A stretch of 64,000 nucleotides of DNA. Origin: Bimastos eiseni. Its lineage: Eukaryota > Annelida > Clitellata > Crassiclitellata > Lumbricidae. The notes under the pieces were generated by a model. The model did not search any database. It worked only from the letters and a program-made list of their open reading frames with translations, and was not told the origin of the DNA. This document shows, piece after piece, positions 32,028 through 38,133 of the stretch. The first letter of the stretch is position 1. Each line of letters starts with the position of its first letter. The stretch is from positions 27,108,585 through 27,172,584 of the forward strand of contig OY365810.1 in NCBI GenBank assembly GCA_959347315.1, read 5' to 3'. The translations under genes were made by a program, and so were the position numbers.

Positions 32028-34600
32028 GATATGCATTACATGTATGTATTTGATTGGTATGTTTGTTCATGTCTATGTGTATGGATGTGTGTATATTTGG
32101 ACTAGAACTGGACTATGAGCTAAGTTTCTTTGTTGAATTGATTTTTTTGAAAATGTGTGGTGTTGGTAATTGCTTCTGTTGGTTTCTGTGATGCAGCTGG
32201 TCGTATGGTGTTGTACTTTGGGAGCTGTTCACCGTTGGTGAGTAGTTAATTAGTTACTCTTTCATCATTTGCAATATAACAATTGACAGGATCAGCTAAT
32301 CTGTTTCATGTTTCTGGTGTACTTTCTTTAGAGGGTTGATGACTTGTCGTTCAGTCATTTGTGGGGCTTTTCATTTCTAGTGTCAAAGTTTCCGGTTCAT
32401 CAGTTTCTGAAATACTATAGAATATACTTCACATATTCTGCACAACGTCATCATCTTTCTAGTCGTGGCCACTACAATCATTATATCATCATGATGAAAA
32501 TTTTTTCATTCCTAGAGTGTTATATAGCTGTTTACTCTTAATAATCTTATACTACTTCTCTTTGTTTTTTATCGATTGTAAGCAACTGCAGTTTGTCAGC
32601 TGGTATAATATTAAACGAAGATATCACATACATGTGCATATTAAGGATTGCAACCTTACTGGAACTGACTAACTCTTCTTGCTCACCATTATGTGAAATT
32701 TGTGAGCGAGAACAGCATTTGAGCTTACTCTTTAGCGAAAACAGGTTGTCTGCACTGATAAGCTGGTTTTCCTATGCTAATGTAGATCTTTTTGCAGCAA
32801 ATTTAGGAATTATGCTAGATTTTGATAAGTTTCTCACATTGAAGTTTAAGTTCACACTTTTAGAGTGATTCTCAAAATAATTTTTTATAGGCTAAGATCC
32901 ACCTCTTTTTAATTAGTTTAGCTATCACAAATGTTCCCTTAGTTGATCCGGTTTTATACACCGAACTGAATGCTTTGCAGGTGGCCATCCCTATCCAACT
33001 CTGAAGATAGACACAACGTTTATAGAACTGTTGAAAGCAGGCTACAGACTGGAGAGACCCCTCTTGGCTGAAGATATGGTGTATGTACTGGTTATGATCA
33101 GATTTTGTGTTTTATGCATATATGTGAACTCGTGAAGGTACTCCTTTTGGTTTTATACTGAACATGACTAGTACTGGTTCCTGGCATGGCTTTAACTTAT
33201 TCTAGCAAACTGCTTACTATATCTCAAATGATTGCAATGAATTCACTACCTTCTTCTTCTCTTGTTTGCTGCTGTTCAGGTGAATTCATAAATTAACACA
33301 ACAGAAGTATCTGATTAATAATATTAGGAATTAATTTAGTACATATATTAATTCCATTGTAGTGTGTAGACCTAATAATGAAAGTTACTACTTTTTTTTG
33401 AATCTGTTGCAGTTGTTCAGTGGCCAGGAGAATTATTGAGATGCCTGAAAATTGGCAACAGGCTTGATTAAGCCAGACAAACGCATGTTTAACTGTTTTA
33501 TTTTTGACATGGGTACCAGTTTCTGGTTTGGCTGCGTTTCTAGGTACGAAACTATGCTGAACTGTTGGAATTCTGAACCTGGAACAAGACCTGATGCAAC
33601 CCAGCTTGTGGAAACATTTGGAGGAATGCTGGAGGCTACAGTCAAACAGGTAGTTACAATGATGATGACGATGACGACGACGACGATGATAAATTATGAT
33701 GATGAGAAAAACTCTACAGAAGTGATTCTGTGTTTGAAAGTTTTTTACTGGCCAAAGCACAAGCACAGATGTAATGTAATTGAACATTTATATAGCACTC
33801 CGTCAAGATATCTACTCTGCGCTGGCCTAAATGATGTTAATATAGCGATCCAATATCTAATTGGAAAACATGCTGTTGTTGCAATTATAAATCTGTTTTG
33901 ACCCCTCGCCTGTTCTTATTTGCCAATTTAAGGTTGGAGAGAAGTTGGCTCATGTGCTCTCCTGTTGTATCGTTGATAGAAGAAGCACAGTTTAGATTAA
34001 TAGATTTGATCATAAGGTGACTCACGCAGTTTTGCTTTTCTCCACTGTGCTTACCAGTGTTCTATGAACGTGTTCAGTGTTCATAGATGTTTGCTTCTGT
34101 TTCAGCATTATATAGATCTGAAGGTTCAGTCGATCGACTACCTACGAATGAATTCTAAGTCAGGTTGTCTAGAATCCGTCAATTATTCCAACGTTGATGG
34201 ACAGTGCAGCAGATCGGACAATCGTCAGACCATGATGACGATTGCATCCTTAGAAAGCGGATATGCCTCACCTACCAAGACAGAAGCTTCGGACCACTTT
34301 GAATACCTGCCTCCGAGCGCCGTCGACGGCCACTCCGGCTGGTCCACCGATTTTGAAAGCGCCCTGCCAAGCCCTGGAGCAGAGTACGAGAACGCGCAGA
34401 CAGGTTTTCTGTCGGGGTACACGACCGCGCGCTACGGGGGCGTCGGTCACCCGCTCAAGCCACAGAACAGCACAGGCAGTTGCTCGCTATCGTTTGACTT
34501 TTCCAGCGGAATTTCGGATGCTGTGTTTGAAGAGGCGGACTCGTACTCTCCGTCCCCGTACAACAGTGCCGGCAGTCCGCTGTTGACTGTTTCCATGTAG
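1628..34600 (+). CDS. VEGFR-like receptor tyrosine kinase, 22 visible exons, 5' incomplete
   Basis: Single-pass membrane receptor tyrosine kinase, presumably for VEGF/PDGF-type ligands. The 22 exons listed below join in a consistent phase chain (3,686 nt, 1,227 residues plus stop). Numbering from the first whole codon: Ig1 1-106, Ig2 107-200, Ig3 201-308, Ig4 309-405 (no Ig cysteine pair, as in VEGFR/PDGFR Ig4), Ig5 406-510 (WMWQ with extra C..C and W, a VEGFR Ig5 signature), Ig6 511-630, stalk, TM about 672-695, kinase about 740-1063. Catalytic features: GKGAFG loop, VAVK (K780), alpha-C Glu797, gatekeeper Met830, a short kinase insert, HRDLAARN (D921), DFG (D939) and activation-loop Tyr947/Tyr952 spaced as in VEGFR2. 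The tail contains SGY motifs. No signal peptide or start codon is found, so the first exon probably lies upstream of the window. No Ig7 is visible. It could be named VEGFR or PDVEGFR; the class is secure, the exact orthology is not. It is convergent with Gsx downstream. Confidence 0.93.
1771..2060. repeat. Degenerate GGACGGATGAA-type repeat
   Basis: Directly after the exon 1 donor is about 290 bp of imperfect GGACGGAT/GGACGAATGAA iterations, mostly purine on the plus strand. Confidence 0.6.
2903..3057. mobile_element. Short hAT-type MITE
   Basis: Begins CAGCGGTTCTCA and ends TTGAGAGCCGCCA, near-complementary ends, with internal GCGACC motifs typical of this hAT group. The flanks gattatgc and tattaggc agree at 6 of 8 positions, consistent with an aged 8-bp target duplication. 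Confidence 0.7.
4050..4127. mobile_element. Single transposon terminus (hAT-like)
   Basis: Read on the minus strand it starts CAGTGGCGTCGCGACG and continues with GTGCGG and GGTG.CACC motifs, a familiar DNA-transposon end. I could not find its partner end to the left, so it may be a fragment. Confidence 0.4.
4370..4462. mobile_element. Harbinger-like MITE end
   Basis: The right end ACGTCATTTATGGATGGCC is a terminus common to PIF/Harbinger-type MITEs. Inside it CCCCTCCCCT and the near-palindrome CACACATT..AATGTGTG are visible. The left end is not clear. Confidence 0.35.
6054..6077. repeat. (TA)n microsatellite
   Basis: About 11 uninterrupted TA units. Confidence 0.9.
6212..6330 (+). repeat. 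Possible tRNA-derived SINE head
   Basis: A stretch resembling tRNA A- and B-box spacing (TGGTGGTTAGTGTGTTGG, then GAGGGTTTAAATC about 30 bp later). The cloverleaf is poor, so a SINE relic is more likely than a tRNA gene. Confidence 0.35.
6615..7478. mobile_element. Non-autonomous hAT-like element with GAGACC arrays
   Basis: Starts CAGTGTTGTATGCAAGAC and ends GACCTGCAAACTCTG. The flanks caaataac and caaatagg agree at 6 of 8, consistent with a target duplication. Both ends carry subterminal runs of GAGACC/CAAGAC hexamers. No transposase is seen; an (AT)n run lies near 6,832. Confidence 0.65.
8097..8628. repeat. 22-bp tandem array, 24 identical copies
   Basis: The unit GCCACTGATGCTATATCACA plus GA repeats 24 times without a visible mismatch, ending with a 4-bp partial unit. 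There are no spacers, so it is a minisatellite, not a CRISPR array. Confidence 0.97.
8780..9040 (+). mobile_element. LINE 3' fragment
   Basis: Broken reading frames give the C-terminal reverse-transcriptase-tail pattern [28 protein letters not shown] and RQHRTF, followed by a GAAGAAGAA tail. It is the same family as the copies at 21.6-22.0 kb (minus) and 39.4-40.4 kb (plus). Confidence 0.7.
9155..9312. repeat. 79-bp tandem duplication
   Basis: Two adjacent copies (CTTTTCTGTAGACTCTAAAG at 9,162 and 9,241), about 93-95% identical by eye. Confidence 0.85.
9386..9716. mobile_element. hAT-type MITE with perfect 8-bp target duplication
   Basis: Starts CAGAGGTGCAAAAA and ends TTGCCGCCCTG (complement CAGGGCGGCAA). 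Both sides carry exactly GGAGCATG (9,378-9,385 and 9,717-9,724). The inside is A/T homopolymer-rich with no coding sequence. Confidence 0.8.
10511..11100 (+). mobile_element. tRNA-derived SINE, split by a LINE fragment
   Basis: The head GTGGCCAATTGGTTAGAGCG (A box) is at 10,516. The B-box GCGGGTTCGGCTC appears only at 10,933, followed by a SINE body (AAGGACCTTGAGCAAGTC) and a GTATT tail. About 370 bp of LINE-like DNA lies between the boxes. Confidence 0.65.
10556..10924 (-). mobile_element. CR1-like LINE 3' fragment inside the SINE
   Basis: The minus strand encodes [15 protein letters not shown] and [13 protein letters not shown], the C-terminal motif of CR1/Rex-type reverse transcriptases (APKYL...APRLWN.LP). 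A GCGCTATGTAAATAA-like 3' end follows on that strand. Confidence 0.7.
11831..12008 (+). CDS. VEGFR-like exon 2, second half of Ig1
   Basis: The acceptor is TTTTCTCCAG and the donor is TTG|GTAAG. It carries DTGLYQCVY, the F-strand cysteine motif that closes Ig1. Phase is 0 in and 1 out. A 10-kb intron separates it from exon 1. Confidence 0.9.
12009..13737 (+). other. Intron 2 of the VEGFR-like gene
   Basis: 1.7 kb of AT-rich DNA. I see no recognisable repeat family or exon in it. Confidence 0.7.
13738..14019 (+). CDS. VEGFR-like exon 3, Ig2
   Basis: One exon encodes all of Ig2, with FEISWC and GSFICKAF as the cysteine pair. The acceptor is CAATTTTAG at 13737. A nearby AG at 13711 was rejected because it puts a stop in frame. 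The donor is ATG|GTAATT. Phase is 1 in and 1 out. In VEGFRs the Ig2-Ig3 region binds ligand. Confidence 0.88.
14643..15158. mobile_element. hAT-type MITE in intron 3
   Basis: Starts TAGGGATGTTAAACAATAAC and ends ACCGGTATTAACAACCCTA. ACCGGTT-type motifs occur near both ends in opposite orientation. The flanks ctaaagtt and ttacagtt agree at 6 of 8. No transposase frame. Confidence 0.7.
15343..15494 (+). CDS. VEGFR-like exon 4, first half of Ig3
   Basis: The acceptor is GCATTGACAG and the donor is GAG|GTAAAT. It encodes AFICNATF and LKWYYP, the first Ig3 cysteine and tryptophan. Phase is 1 in and 0 out. Confidence 0.88.
15495..16438 (+). other. Intron 4 of the VEGFR-like gene
   Basis: No gene seen. 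A short inverted repeat lies at 16,330-16,380 (TGAATCCGAGTATTTCAATG and its complement around ACCGGT), able to form a strong hairpin about 60 bp before the next exon. Confidence 0.7.
16439..16610 (+). CDS. VEGFR-like exon 5, second half of Ig3
   Basis: The acceptor is TTCTTTTTCAG and the donor is TTG|GTATAA. It encodes [10 protein letters not shown], the second Ig3 cysteine. Phase is 0 in and 1 out. Confidence 0.9.
16848..17001 (+). CDS. VEGFR-like exon 6, first half of Ig4
   Basis: The acceptor is CTGTTGTAG and the donor is CAG|GTAATA. The split codon gives EKTF, matching the EKPF that opens VEGFR Ig4. [11 protein letters not shown] is the B-C strand region. The expected cysteine is absent, as in the family. 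Phase is 1 in and 2 out. Confidence 0.9.
18064..18200 (+). CDS. VEGFR-like exon 7, second half of Ig4, GC donor
   Basis: The acceptor is TTTCTTTTAG. It encodes [12 protein letters not shown], with no F-strand cysteine, typical of Ig4. The only donor that keeps frame with exon 8 is a GC site (T|GCAAGT), which gives a Tyr at the Ig4-Ig5 junction as in VEGFRs. Phase is 2 in and 1 out. Confidence 0.85.
18430..19140 (+). mobile_element. Degenerate CR1-like LINE fragments
   Basis: The first part reads [13 protein letters not shown], and near 19,070 the frame reads [17 protein letters not shown], both common motifs of CR1-type reverse transcriptases (RLDYCN.LL..LP). They are out of native order, so rearranged. 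The block lies in intron 7. Confidence 0.55.
19410..19603 (+). CDS. VEGFR-like exon 8, first half of Ig5
   Basis: The acceptor is TTTGTTTCAG and the donor is TGG|GTAATA. It encodes [18 protein letters not shown] and VTCVLED..W. The extra cysteine pair and tryptophan after the WxWQ motif are characteristic of VEGFR Ig5. Phase is 1 in and 0 out. Confidence 0.88.
19920..20040 (+). CDS. VEGFR-like exon 9, second half of Ig5
   Basis: The acceptor is TGATGATAG and the donor is ACAG|GTCAGT. It encodes [14 protein letters not shown], the second Ig5 cysteine. The C'-E strand region between exons 8 and 9 is shorter than in VEGFR2, so a small exon could be missed. Phase is 0 in and 1 out. Confidence 0.85.
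20041..21030 (+). other. First part of intron 9
   Basis: Contains a short CCCTAA-like run (ACCCTAAT..ACACTAACCCTA) near 20,320-20,370 and AT-rich DNA. No gene seen. Confidence 0.6.
21031..21523. mobile_element. PIF/Harbinger-like MITE
   Basis: Ends GGGCACATCCATGTATTACG and, read from the other side, GGGGCCGTCCACATATTACA, flanked on both sides by TTA, the usual 3-bp target duplication of this superfamily. CCCCTCC motifs recur inside near both ends. No transposase. Confidence 0.75.
21640..22020 (-). mobile_element. LINE 3' fragment
   Basis: Minus-strand frames give [10 protein letters not shown] and [17 protein letters not shown], the same tail as the LINE at 39.4-40.4 kb (RGRPR..MLDW.M.DG). 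Stops interrupt it. Confidence 0.6.
22266..22494 (+). CDS. VEGFR-like exon 10, first part of Ig6
   Basis: The acceptor is GTTTGTAG and the donor is TTCGA|GTAGGT. It encodes [10 protein letters not shown] and ELYWIDED, then a long loop containing DDLWDDQ. This loop matches VEGFR Ig6, not Ig7. Phase is 1 in and 2 out. Confidence 0.85.
22666..22796 (+). CDS. VEGFR-like exon 11, end of Ig6
   Basis: The acceptor is TCTTTTTTCAG and the donor is AAAC|GTAAGT. It encodes [16 protein letters not shown]. Phase is 2 in and 1 out. It joins directly in frame to the stalk/TM exon. Confidence 0.9.
22820..23192. mobile_element. hAT-type MITE beside the Ig6 exon
   Basis: Starts TAGGGCTGCGAAAATTACCG followed by ATTAATCGATTAATC iterations; ends ATTGTCAGTCTTA. 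The flanks gttttttt and gtttttac agree at 6 of 8. It begins 24 bp after the exon 11 splice donor. Confidence 0.7.
24298..24544. repeat. 53-bp tandem repeat, about 4.5 copies
   Basis: AGCCGTCTT recurs at 24,351, 24,404, 24,457 and 24,510. Units are TTAAGCCGTCTTGAGTC, then TTCATTTTCAAGCTAT and CAGATGTATT, with a few substitutions. Confidence 0.9.
24589..25770. repeat. Pair of related 75-bp repeats flanking the TM exon
   Basis: CGCATTTGATGGGTTA..TTTAAAATTT, then CCCCTAC and GTGGCTTA.TTTCA, occurs at 24,589-24,660 and again at 25,693-25,770. The second copy abuts the partial copy of exon 14. Confidence 0.75.
24835..25049 (+). CDS. VEGFR-like exon 12, stalk and transmembrane helix
   Basis: The acceptor is GCTGTTTCTAG and the donor is AAG|GTATCC. 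An acidic, Ser/Thr-rich stalk is followed by a hydrophobic stretch of about 24 residues ([16 protein letters not shown] and on) and a stop-transfer CRRPRYSK. Phase is 1 in and 0 out. Confidence 0.88.
25772..25920 (+). pseudogene. Partial duplicate of VEGFR-like exon 14
   Basis: GACTCTGAGTCAGTGACTAC, then GTAGCTGTGAAAAC.GTTAAA, repeats the 3' 43 bp of exon 14 (27,207-27,249) almost exactly. Similarity continues about 90 bp into the intron to CTATATAAATGTT and CATTTA. The copy lacks the glycine loop and acceptor but keeps a GTAAGT donor. It lies before exon 13, so it is not usable coding sequence. Confidence 0.85.
25945..26083 (+). CDS. VEGFR-like exon 13, juxtamembrane segment
   Basis: The acceptor is TTGGTGTTTCAG and the donor is TTTG|GTAAAG. 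It encodes [20 protein letters not shown], the juxtamembrane pattern of class III/V receptors (LP.DE....LPYD...WEFPRDRL). Phase is 0 in and 1 out. Confidence 0.92.
27145..27249 (+). CDS. VEGFR-like exon 14, kinase glycine loop and VAVK
   Basis: The acceptor is GTTTTGTAG and the donor is AAAG|GTGAGG. It encodes [18 protein letters not shown] and VAVKTVK: the ATP-binding loop and catalytic lysine. Phase is 1 in and 1 out. The 3' part is duplicated in the preceding intron at 25,772. Confidence 0.95.
27918..28037 (+). CDS. VEGFR-like exon 15, kinase alpha-C
   Basis: The acceptor is GACGTGATAG and the donor is AAAG|GTTCAG, a weak donor but the one the phase needs. It encodes [20 protein letters not shown], with the alpha-C glutamate. 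Phase is 1 in and 1 out. Confidence 0.92.
28646..28923 (+). CDS. VEGFR-like exon 16, hinge and kinase insert
   Basis: The acceptor is TATTATTGCAG and the donor is AAG|GTAGGT. It encodes [18 protein letters not shown] (hinge), a short insert of roughly 45-50 residues, then [15 protein letters not shown]. The insert is GC-richer than its surroundings. Phase is 1 in and 0 out. Confidence 0.95.
29253..29520. repeat. Degenerate ATGTTATATGCC tandem repeat
   Basis: About ten imperfect units of roughly 26 bp (TATGTTATATGCCATGTTATG), with further copies near 29,640-29,695. It lies in intron 16; the open frames across it are repeat artefacts. Confidence 0.85.
30001..30123 (+). CDS. VEGFR-like exon 17, catalytic and activation loops
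   Basis: The acceptor is ATCTACCACAG and the donor is AGT|GTAAGC. It encodes [18 protein letters not shown] and the tyrosine pair [10 protein letters not shown]. Phase is 0 in and 0 out. Confidence 0.97.
31070..31140 (+). CDS. VEGFR-like exon 18, APE-region of kinase
   Basis: The acceptor is ATATTTTAG and the donor is CAT|GTAAGT. It encodes [20 protein letters not shown]. The usual APE is AIE here, as in several tyrosine kinases. Phase is 0 in and 2 out. Confidence 0.95.
31440..32030. repeat. TA-rich tracts around a 460-bp unique insert
   Basis: TA/TATG tracts at 31,440-31,510 and 31,979-32,025 flank a complex segment beginning TGTTGGATTCTGC at 31,511. It looks like an insertion into a TA microsatellite, but I cannot name the element. 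Confidence 0.5.
32197..32237 (+). CDS. VEGFR-like exon 19, kinase alpha-F
   Basis: A 41-nt exon with acceptor GTGATGCAG and donor GTTG|GTGAGT. It encodes [14 protein letters not shown] and completes SDIWSYG. Phase is 2 in and 1 out. Confidence 0.95.
32981..33080 (+). CDS. VEGFR-like exon 20, kinase C-lobe
   Basis: The acceptor is ATGCTTTGCAG. The donor is ATGGT|GTATGT, chosen over the overlapping GTGTAT because only it gives [10 protein letters not shown] across the junction. It encodes [20 protein letters not shown]. Phase is 1 in and 2 out. Confidence 0.92.
33544..33649 (+). CDS. VEGFR-like exon 21, end of kinase domain
   Basis: The acceptor is TGCGTTTCTAG and the donor is CAG|GTAGTT. It encodes [20 protein letters not shown], including the conserved CW and RP of subdomain XI. 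Phase is 2 in and 0 out. Confidence 0.95.
34106..34600 (+). CDS. VEGFR-like exon 22, C-terminal tail and stop
   Basis: The acceptor is TTCTGTTTCAG; the stop is TAG at 34,598-34,600. The 164-residue tail begins [13 protein letters not shown], like the KDYIVLP after the kinase in VEGFRs. It has Tyr-containing SGY motifs ([20 protein letters not shown]) that could dock SH2 proteins when phosphorylated. The GC-rich coding bias contrasts with the introns. Confidence 0.92.
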   Translation, partial: HYIDLKVQSIDYLRMNSKSGCLESVNYSNVDGQCSRSDNRQTMMTIASLESGYASPTKTEASDHFEYLPPSAVDGHSGWSTDFESALPSPGAEYENAQTGFLSGYTTARYGGVGHPLKPQNSTGSCSLSFDFSSGISDAVFEEADSYSPSPYNSAGSPLLTVSM

Positions 34601-35111
34601 CATTTCATTGGCTGCACATGACCTTTTGACATTGTGTGATGCCAGTGACATATACTAGTTGACAGTTTTAATGTATGTTTATTTTAGTATTTGTGCACAA
34701 ATCCTTCATATTAGCCTCAAGTATTTTTGCAGTTTAAACATTTTAGATCTCAAGTATGGCATTTTAAGTATTTCAATGCCTTACCGATTATCTTTTTTGT
34801 TAGTATTTTCAATATTTGTTTACATTATTTATGATATTATACTCAGAATTTGAAAGCCTCAGCTTCTGTACTTTTTTGAGGTCCTGTTTAAGGTATATAT
34901 AGATATATATATATATGCTCTGATTCATGCACAGTGATGGTTGCAACCAAGACCGGAAACGGACCTATGGGAATTCTGGCCTCATAAAACCAATGATGGA
35001 TAGATAAAGTCAATTGCTCAAAACAGTGTTGCTAACAACAGTTTCAAATTTGTGCCTTATTTAGTCACTCATAAATAAGGGTGAATCCTGCTGAAATTGG
35101 AGGTGATTACC

Positions 35112-35152
<41 letters not shown>

Positions 35153-37628
35153 GTGTCTTTTTACCAACAAATATAATAATGAGGAGTATGGGGCGTGTCG
35201 ATGTTTGAATGGTGACAGGCAAGCACAAAGAGCAGAAGAGCACGGGCTCCATACTCGTTAGCACTATAATGTTGATTCAGCTTTCCACTCCCTAGATGGC
35301 AAACGTAAAACGAGTAGTCTCAGTAGCAAGGGCAGCCACATAGGTGGGGTCCGTAAGCAAATGCCTTCAATTTCAGGTAGGGGGATGATTTTATAGTCTT
35401 AGGGGGGAATATCTTGCCTTGCTGACACAGGGGACCGGGGGTTTGCCTCCGTCACTCGGGGATTGACGCCCCTGCTCGGTAGAATGGATTGATGCCTGAC
35501 AGACTGTCATACAGTCATAAAGTAAACTCTTGTTTAACTTGTTATCCAGAGTTCCTACCATTTCATGTGAGCATACTGCGGTTTGTCATTTTGAATTGAT
35601 AAGCGAAAATATTATTATCAATGTCAGTATTTTGTAGTTACATCTAATAGATATCATTATTGCAGCAATAAGTCTAGACATAGTGATATTTGAAAGCCCT
35701 AATCAGAACTTAACCTATCATTTGAAGTGTAATCGTATTACAAGTAAGATCAATTGTGACAATGCCTTTATTGCAGTTGCATTTTGCCTAATTTTAGCAC
35801 TATTGTATTCCACAGTATTGTTTTTAAATGATGTAAGCTGTAGATTATCATATGTACTTTTTGTTTTGATGTAAATTTATAGATGTTTACTGTGTTAATG
35901 ACATTTCTTAGATGTTTCTTTTAAATCTGTGCATGCATTTTGTGCCATAAATGAATTTTGTTGCTGACTGACAGTTTAGTTTAGTATTTCATGTATTTCA
36001 GAAATGTTAACTGATAAATATAATTTGTATTTGGAATGAGGCTTGAACCATTTTTGTGTTTGTACCATGGTGCAGGAGTTTATTCACATTAACAAGGAGA
36101 CTTTGCAACTCTATTCAGTTCAATTGGGTTCTATGAGATTGTCAGCCAGTCATAACTGTTAATGGTTAGGCCTAGAAAAATTCATTTGAGATTTTCCAAA
36201 GAGACTTCAATGTGCAGTGAATTTAGGGAGCCAGCGCTTAGCAAGTGTGGAATACCAGCCTATAGTGGAGTCTCGGGGTGAATCCCTAGAGATTCATACA
36301 TAAACAATTGTCTACATTTTGAAGACATTTTAAGTAAAAAAGTCCTTCCTTGCCAACATATCCATGGGCATCAGATGTGACTCGTATTGGCACTATATGG
36401 CCCCATGTGGGTGCACGGGTTCAGTATGTGTGGGCAGCCAGGTAGGGCTTTAGTTACAATAACAACTTGCTCTCCTCACTGATCAGAAGCACAAAACAGT
36501 GAAACTGCATTAGTCTGAAAAGTAAGAAATTTTCTTTTTATAAAATAATAGCATTAAATTCTCAGTGTTCCACAATTTCTTTGCCATCTAGTGAAAAGTA
36601 GTTGAATTAGTTCTACCCAAAAAAGTGCATAAAATTTATTGGAATGTTTATGAATCGTTTGGAGGTGGATTACGTATGGTGTAACTTATGCAAAAAACAG
36701 AACTCAACAGAGATTATTCAAAAACATATTTGCTAAATCACGATATCTGAAGATCATTCATAATATTATACGATTTCCTTGAGGGTTGGATCTGACCTAA
36801 ACTATAAAGCAGAGAATGTTCTATCTGTCACAAGAAAGGTTCACAGAACAGAATGCTATGGTGATATGGACAATTTTTACAAAACGTTCTTGCATGGTGT
36901 GAATTGCCAGATTTGAACTGGGGGTTGACAAATTTATGGTAGGCTAATTGTAATATGCAAATCAGTCACGTTAGTTATTATAATCACAGTCTCACTCGGA
37001 GCGCTCGCCATATGGAAAACTCACGATCGAAGAAGCGCCCCCTCAGTTCAAAATTCAATGCTAAGCAAAGCTGGGCTGTAAGCCGGGTACATTATATGAC
37101 ACTCCACCCTCACAGTCGATCCACGTAAACGCGAATTCGCAAGGGACCAGCTCAGTTAACGATACTGTGGGTATTTTTGCTTTAGGGTGATACTGTTCGC
37201 GTTGTTTGATGGCACAAGAAATTTTCATAAGGAATATACCGAGGATTGAGCTCAGTATTGGACTTCCGGGCTACACAAAGCGTGGCAATGCTAGTGTTTG
37301 CTACTCTAGATTAGTGTGTAGGTCTACGTCACAGCGTCTTCGTGTGTCTGGATGTCTGTTCGCCTGTTCTCATATCGATGGTGGCTGAATCTTGGCCAAG
37401 CACGCTCCTAAAACACGTAGGTCTTAAAGGGCGTGAACCCAATTCAAAAGGGCAATGGCTTAGAAGAACCTCACCCGAAACTGAATTTAAAACCGAGCAG
37501 GTAGGAGGCCTTACGGTCGTAACATACTACGCCCGACCATTGATAGACTCAGTCACTTCTCAATGGCGTCGAATGGGACCCTCAAGGTTGCAATCACCTC
37601 CAGCACGGTTCCCACACTCCCCTTCCAT
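34601..37628. other. Convergent intergenic region between VEGFR-like gene and Gsx
   Basis: About 3.0 kb holding the 3' UTRs of both genes. It includes a (TCTG)n microsatellite near 35,105-35,150 and a short TA run near 34,900. No clear plus-strand AATAAA was found soon after the receptor stop. A minus-strand AATAAA at 36,635-36,640 could serve Gsx. I see no further gene. Confidence 0.7.
35105..35150. repeat. (TCTG)n microsatellite
   Basis: About nine TCTG units downstream of the receptor stop codon. Confidence 0.9.
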
Positions 37629-38047
37629 TTACGACGATTCTACTCCCTCCATCGTTTCATCTTCCGTCGACGACTGCAGAGAATCCCAGTTCCGTTTCCT
37701 AGTTGCTTCCGGTTGCTTCCTCGTCGTTTCCAGTTCGCCGGTTCGCCTTGCCTTCTGGGAACAGGTCCGCAGCTGGCAGGGACAGGAGGCGTGCTGGTTG
37801 TGGCACTTGAGCGGACCCTCCTTCTTGTACTTGACTCGACGATTCTGAAACCAGATCTTGATCTGCTTCTCCGACAGATTCAGATAGGCGGCGATCTCGA
37901 TCCGACGCAAACGAGACAGATACATGTTGGCCGAGAACTGTCGCTCGAGCTCCAGCAGCTGAACGCTCGTGAACGCAGTGCGCATGCGCTTTATGCACCG
38001 GATGTCGTCTGCGGATTTGTCATCATCGCATCCTCCCCGTCCGCCGC
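37629..38047 (-). CDS. Gsx: Gsx exon 2, homeobox
   Basis: The acceptor, read on the minus strand, is GTATTTTAG|GCGG; the stop is TAA at 37,631-37,629. It contains the full homeodomain and the C-terminus. Several long plus-strand frames over it are antisense shadows. Confidence 0.97.
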
Positions 38048-38091
38048 CTAAAATACAATACAATGAACAACGATATATATAATATGAAATA

Positions 38092-38133
<42 letters not shown>

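Noticed and set aside
37342..38051. Long plus-strand frames over 160 codons
   Set aside because: They are antisense shadows of the Gsx homeobox exon.
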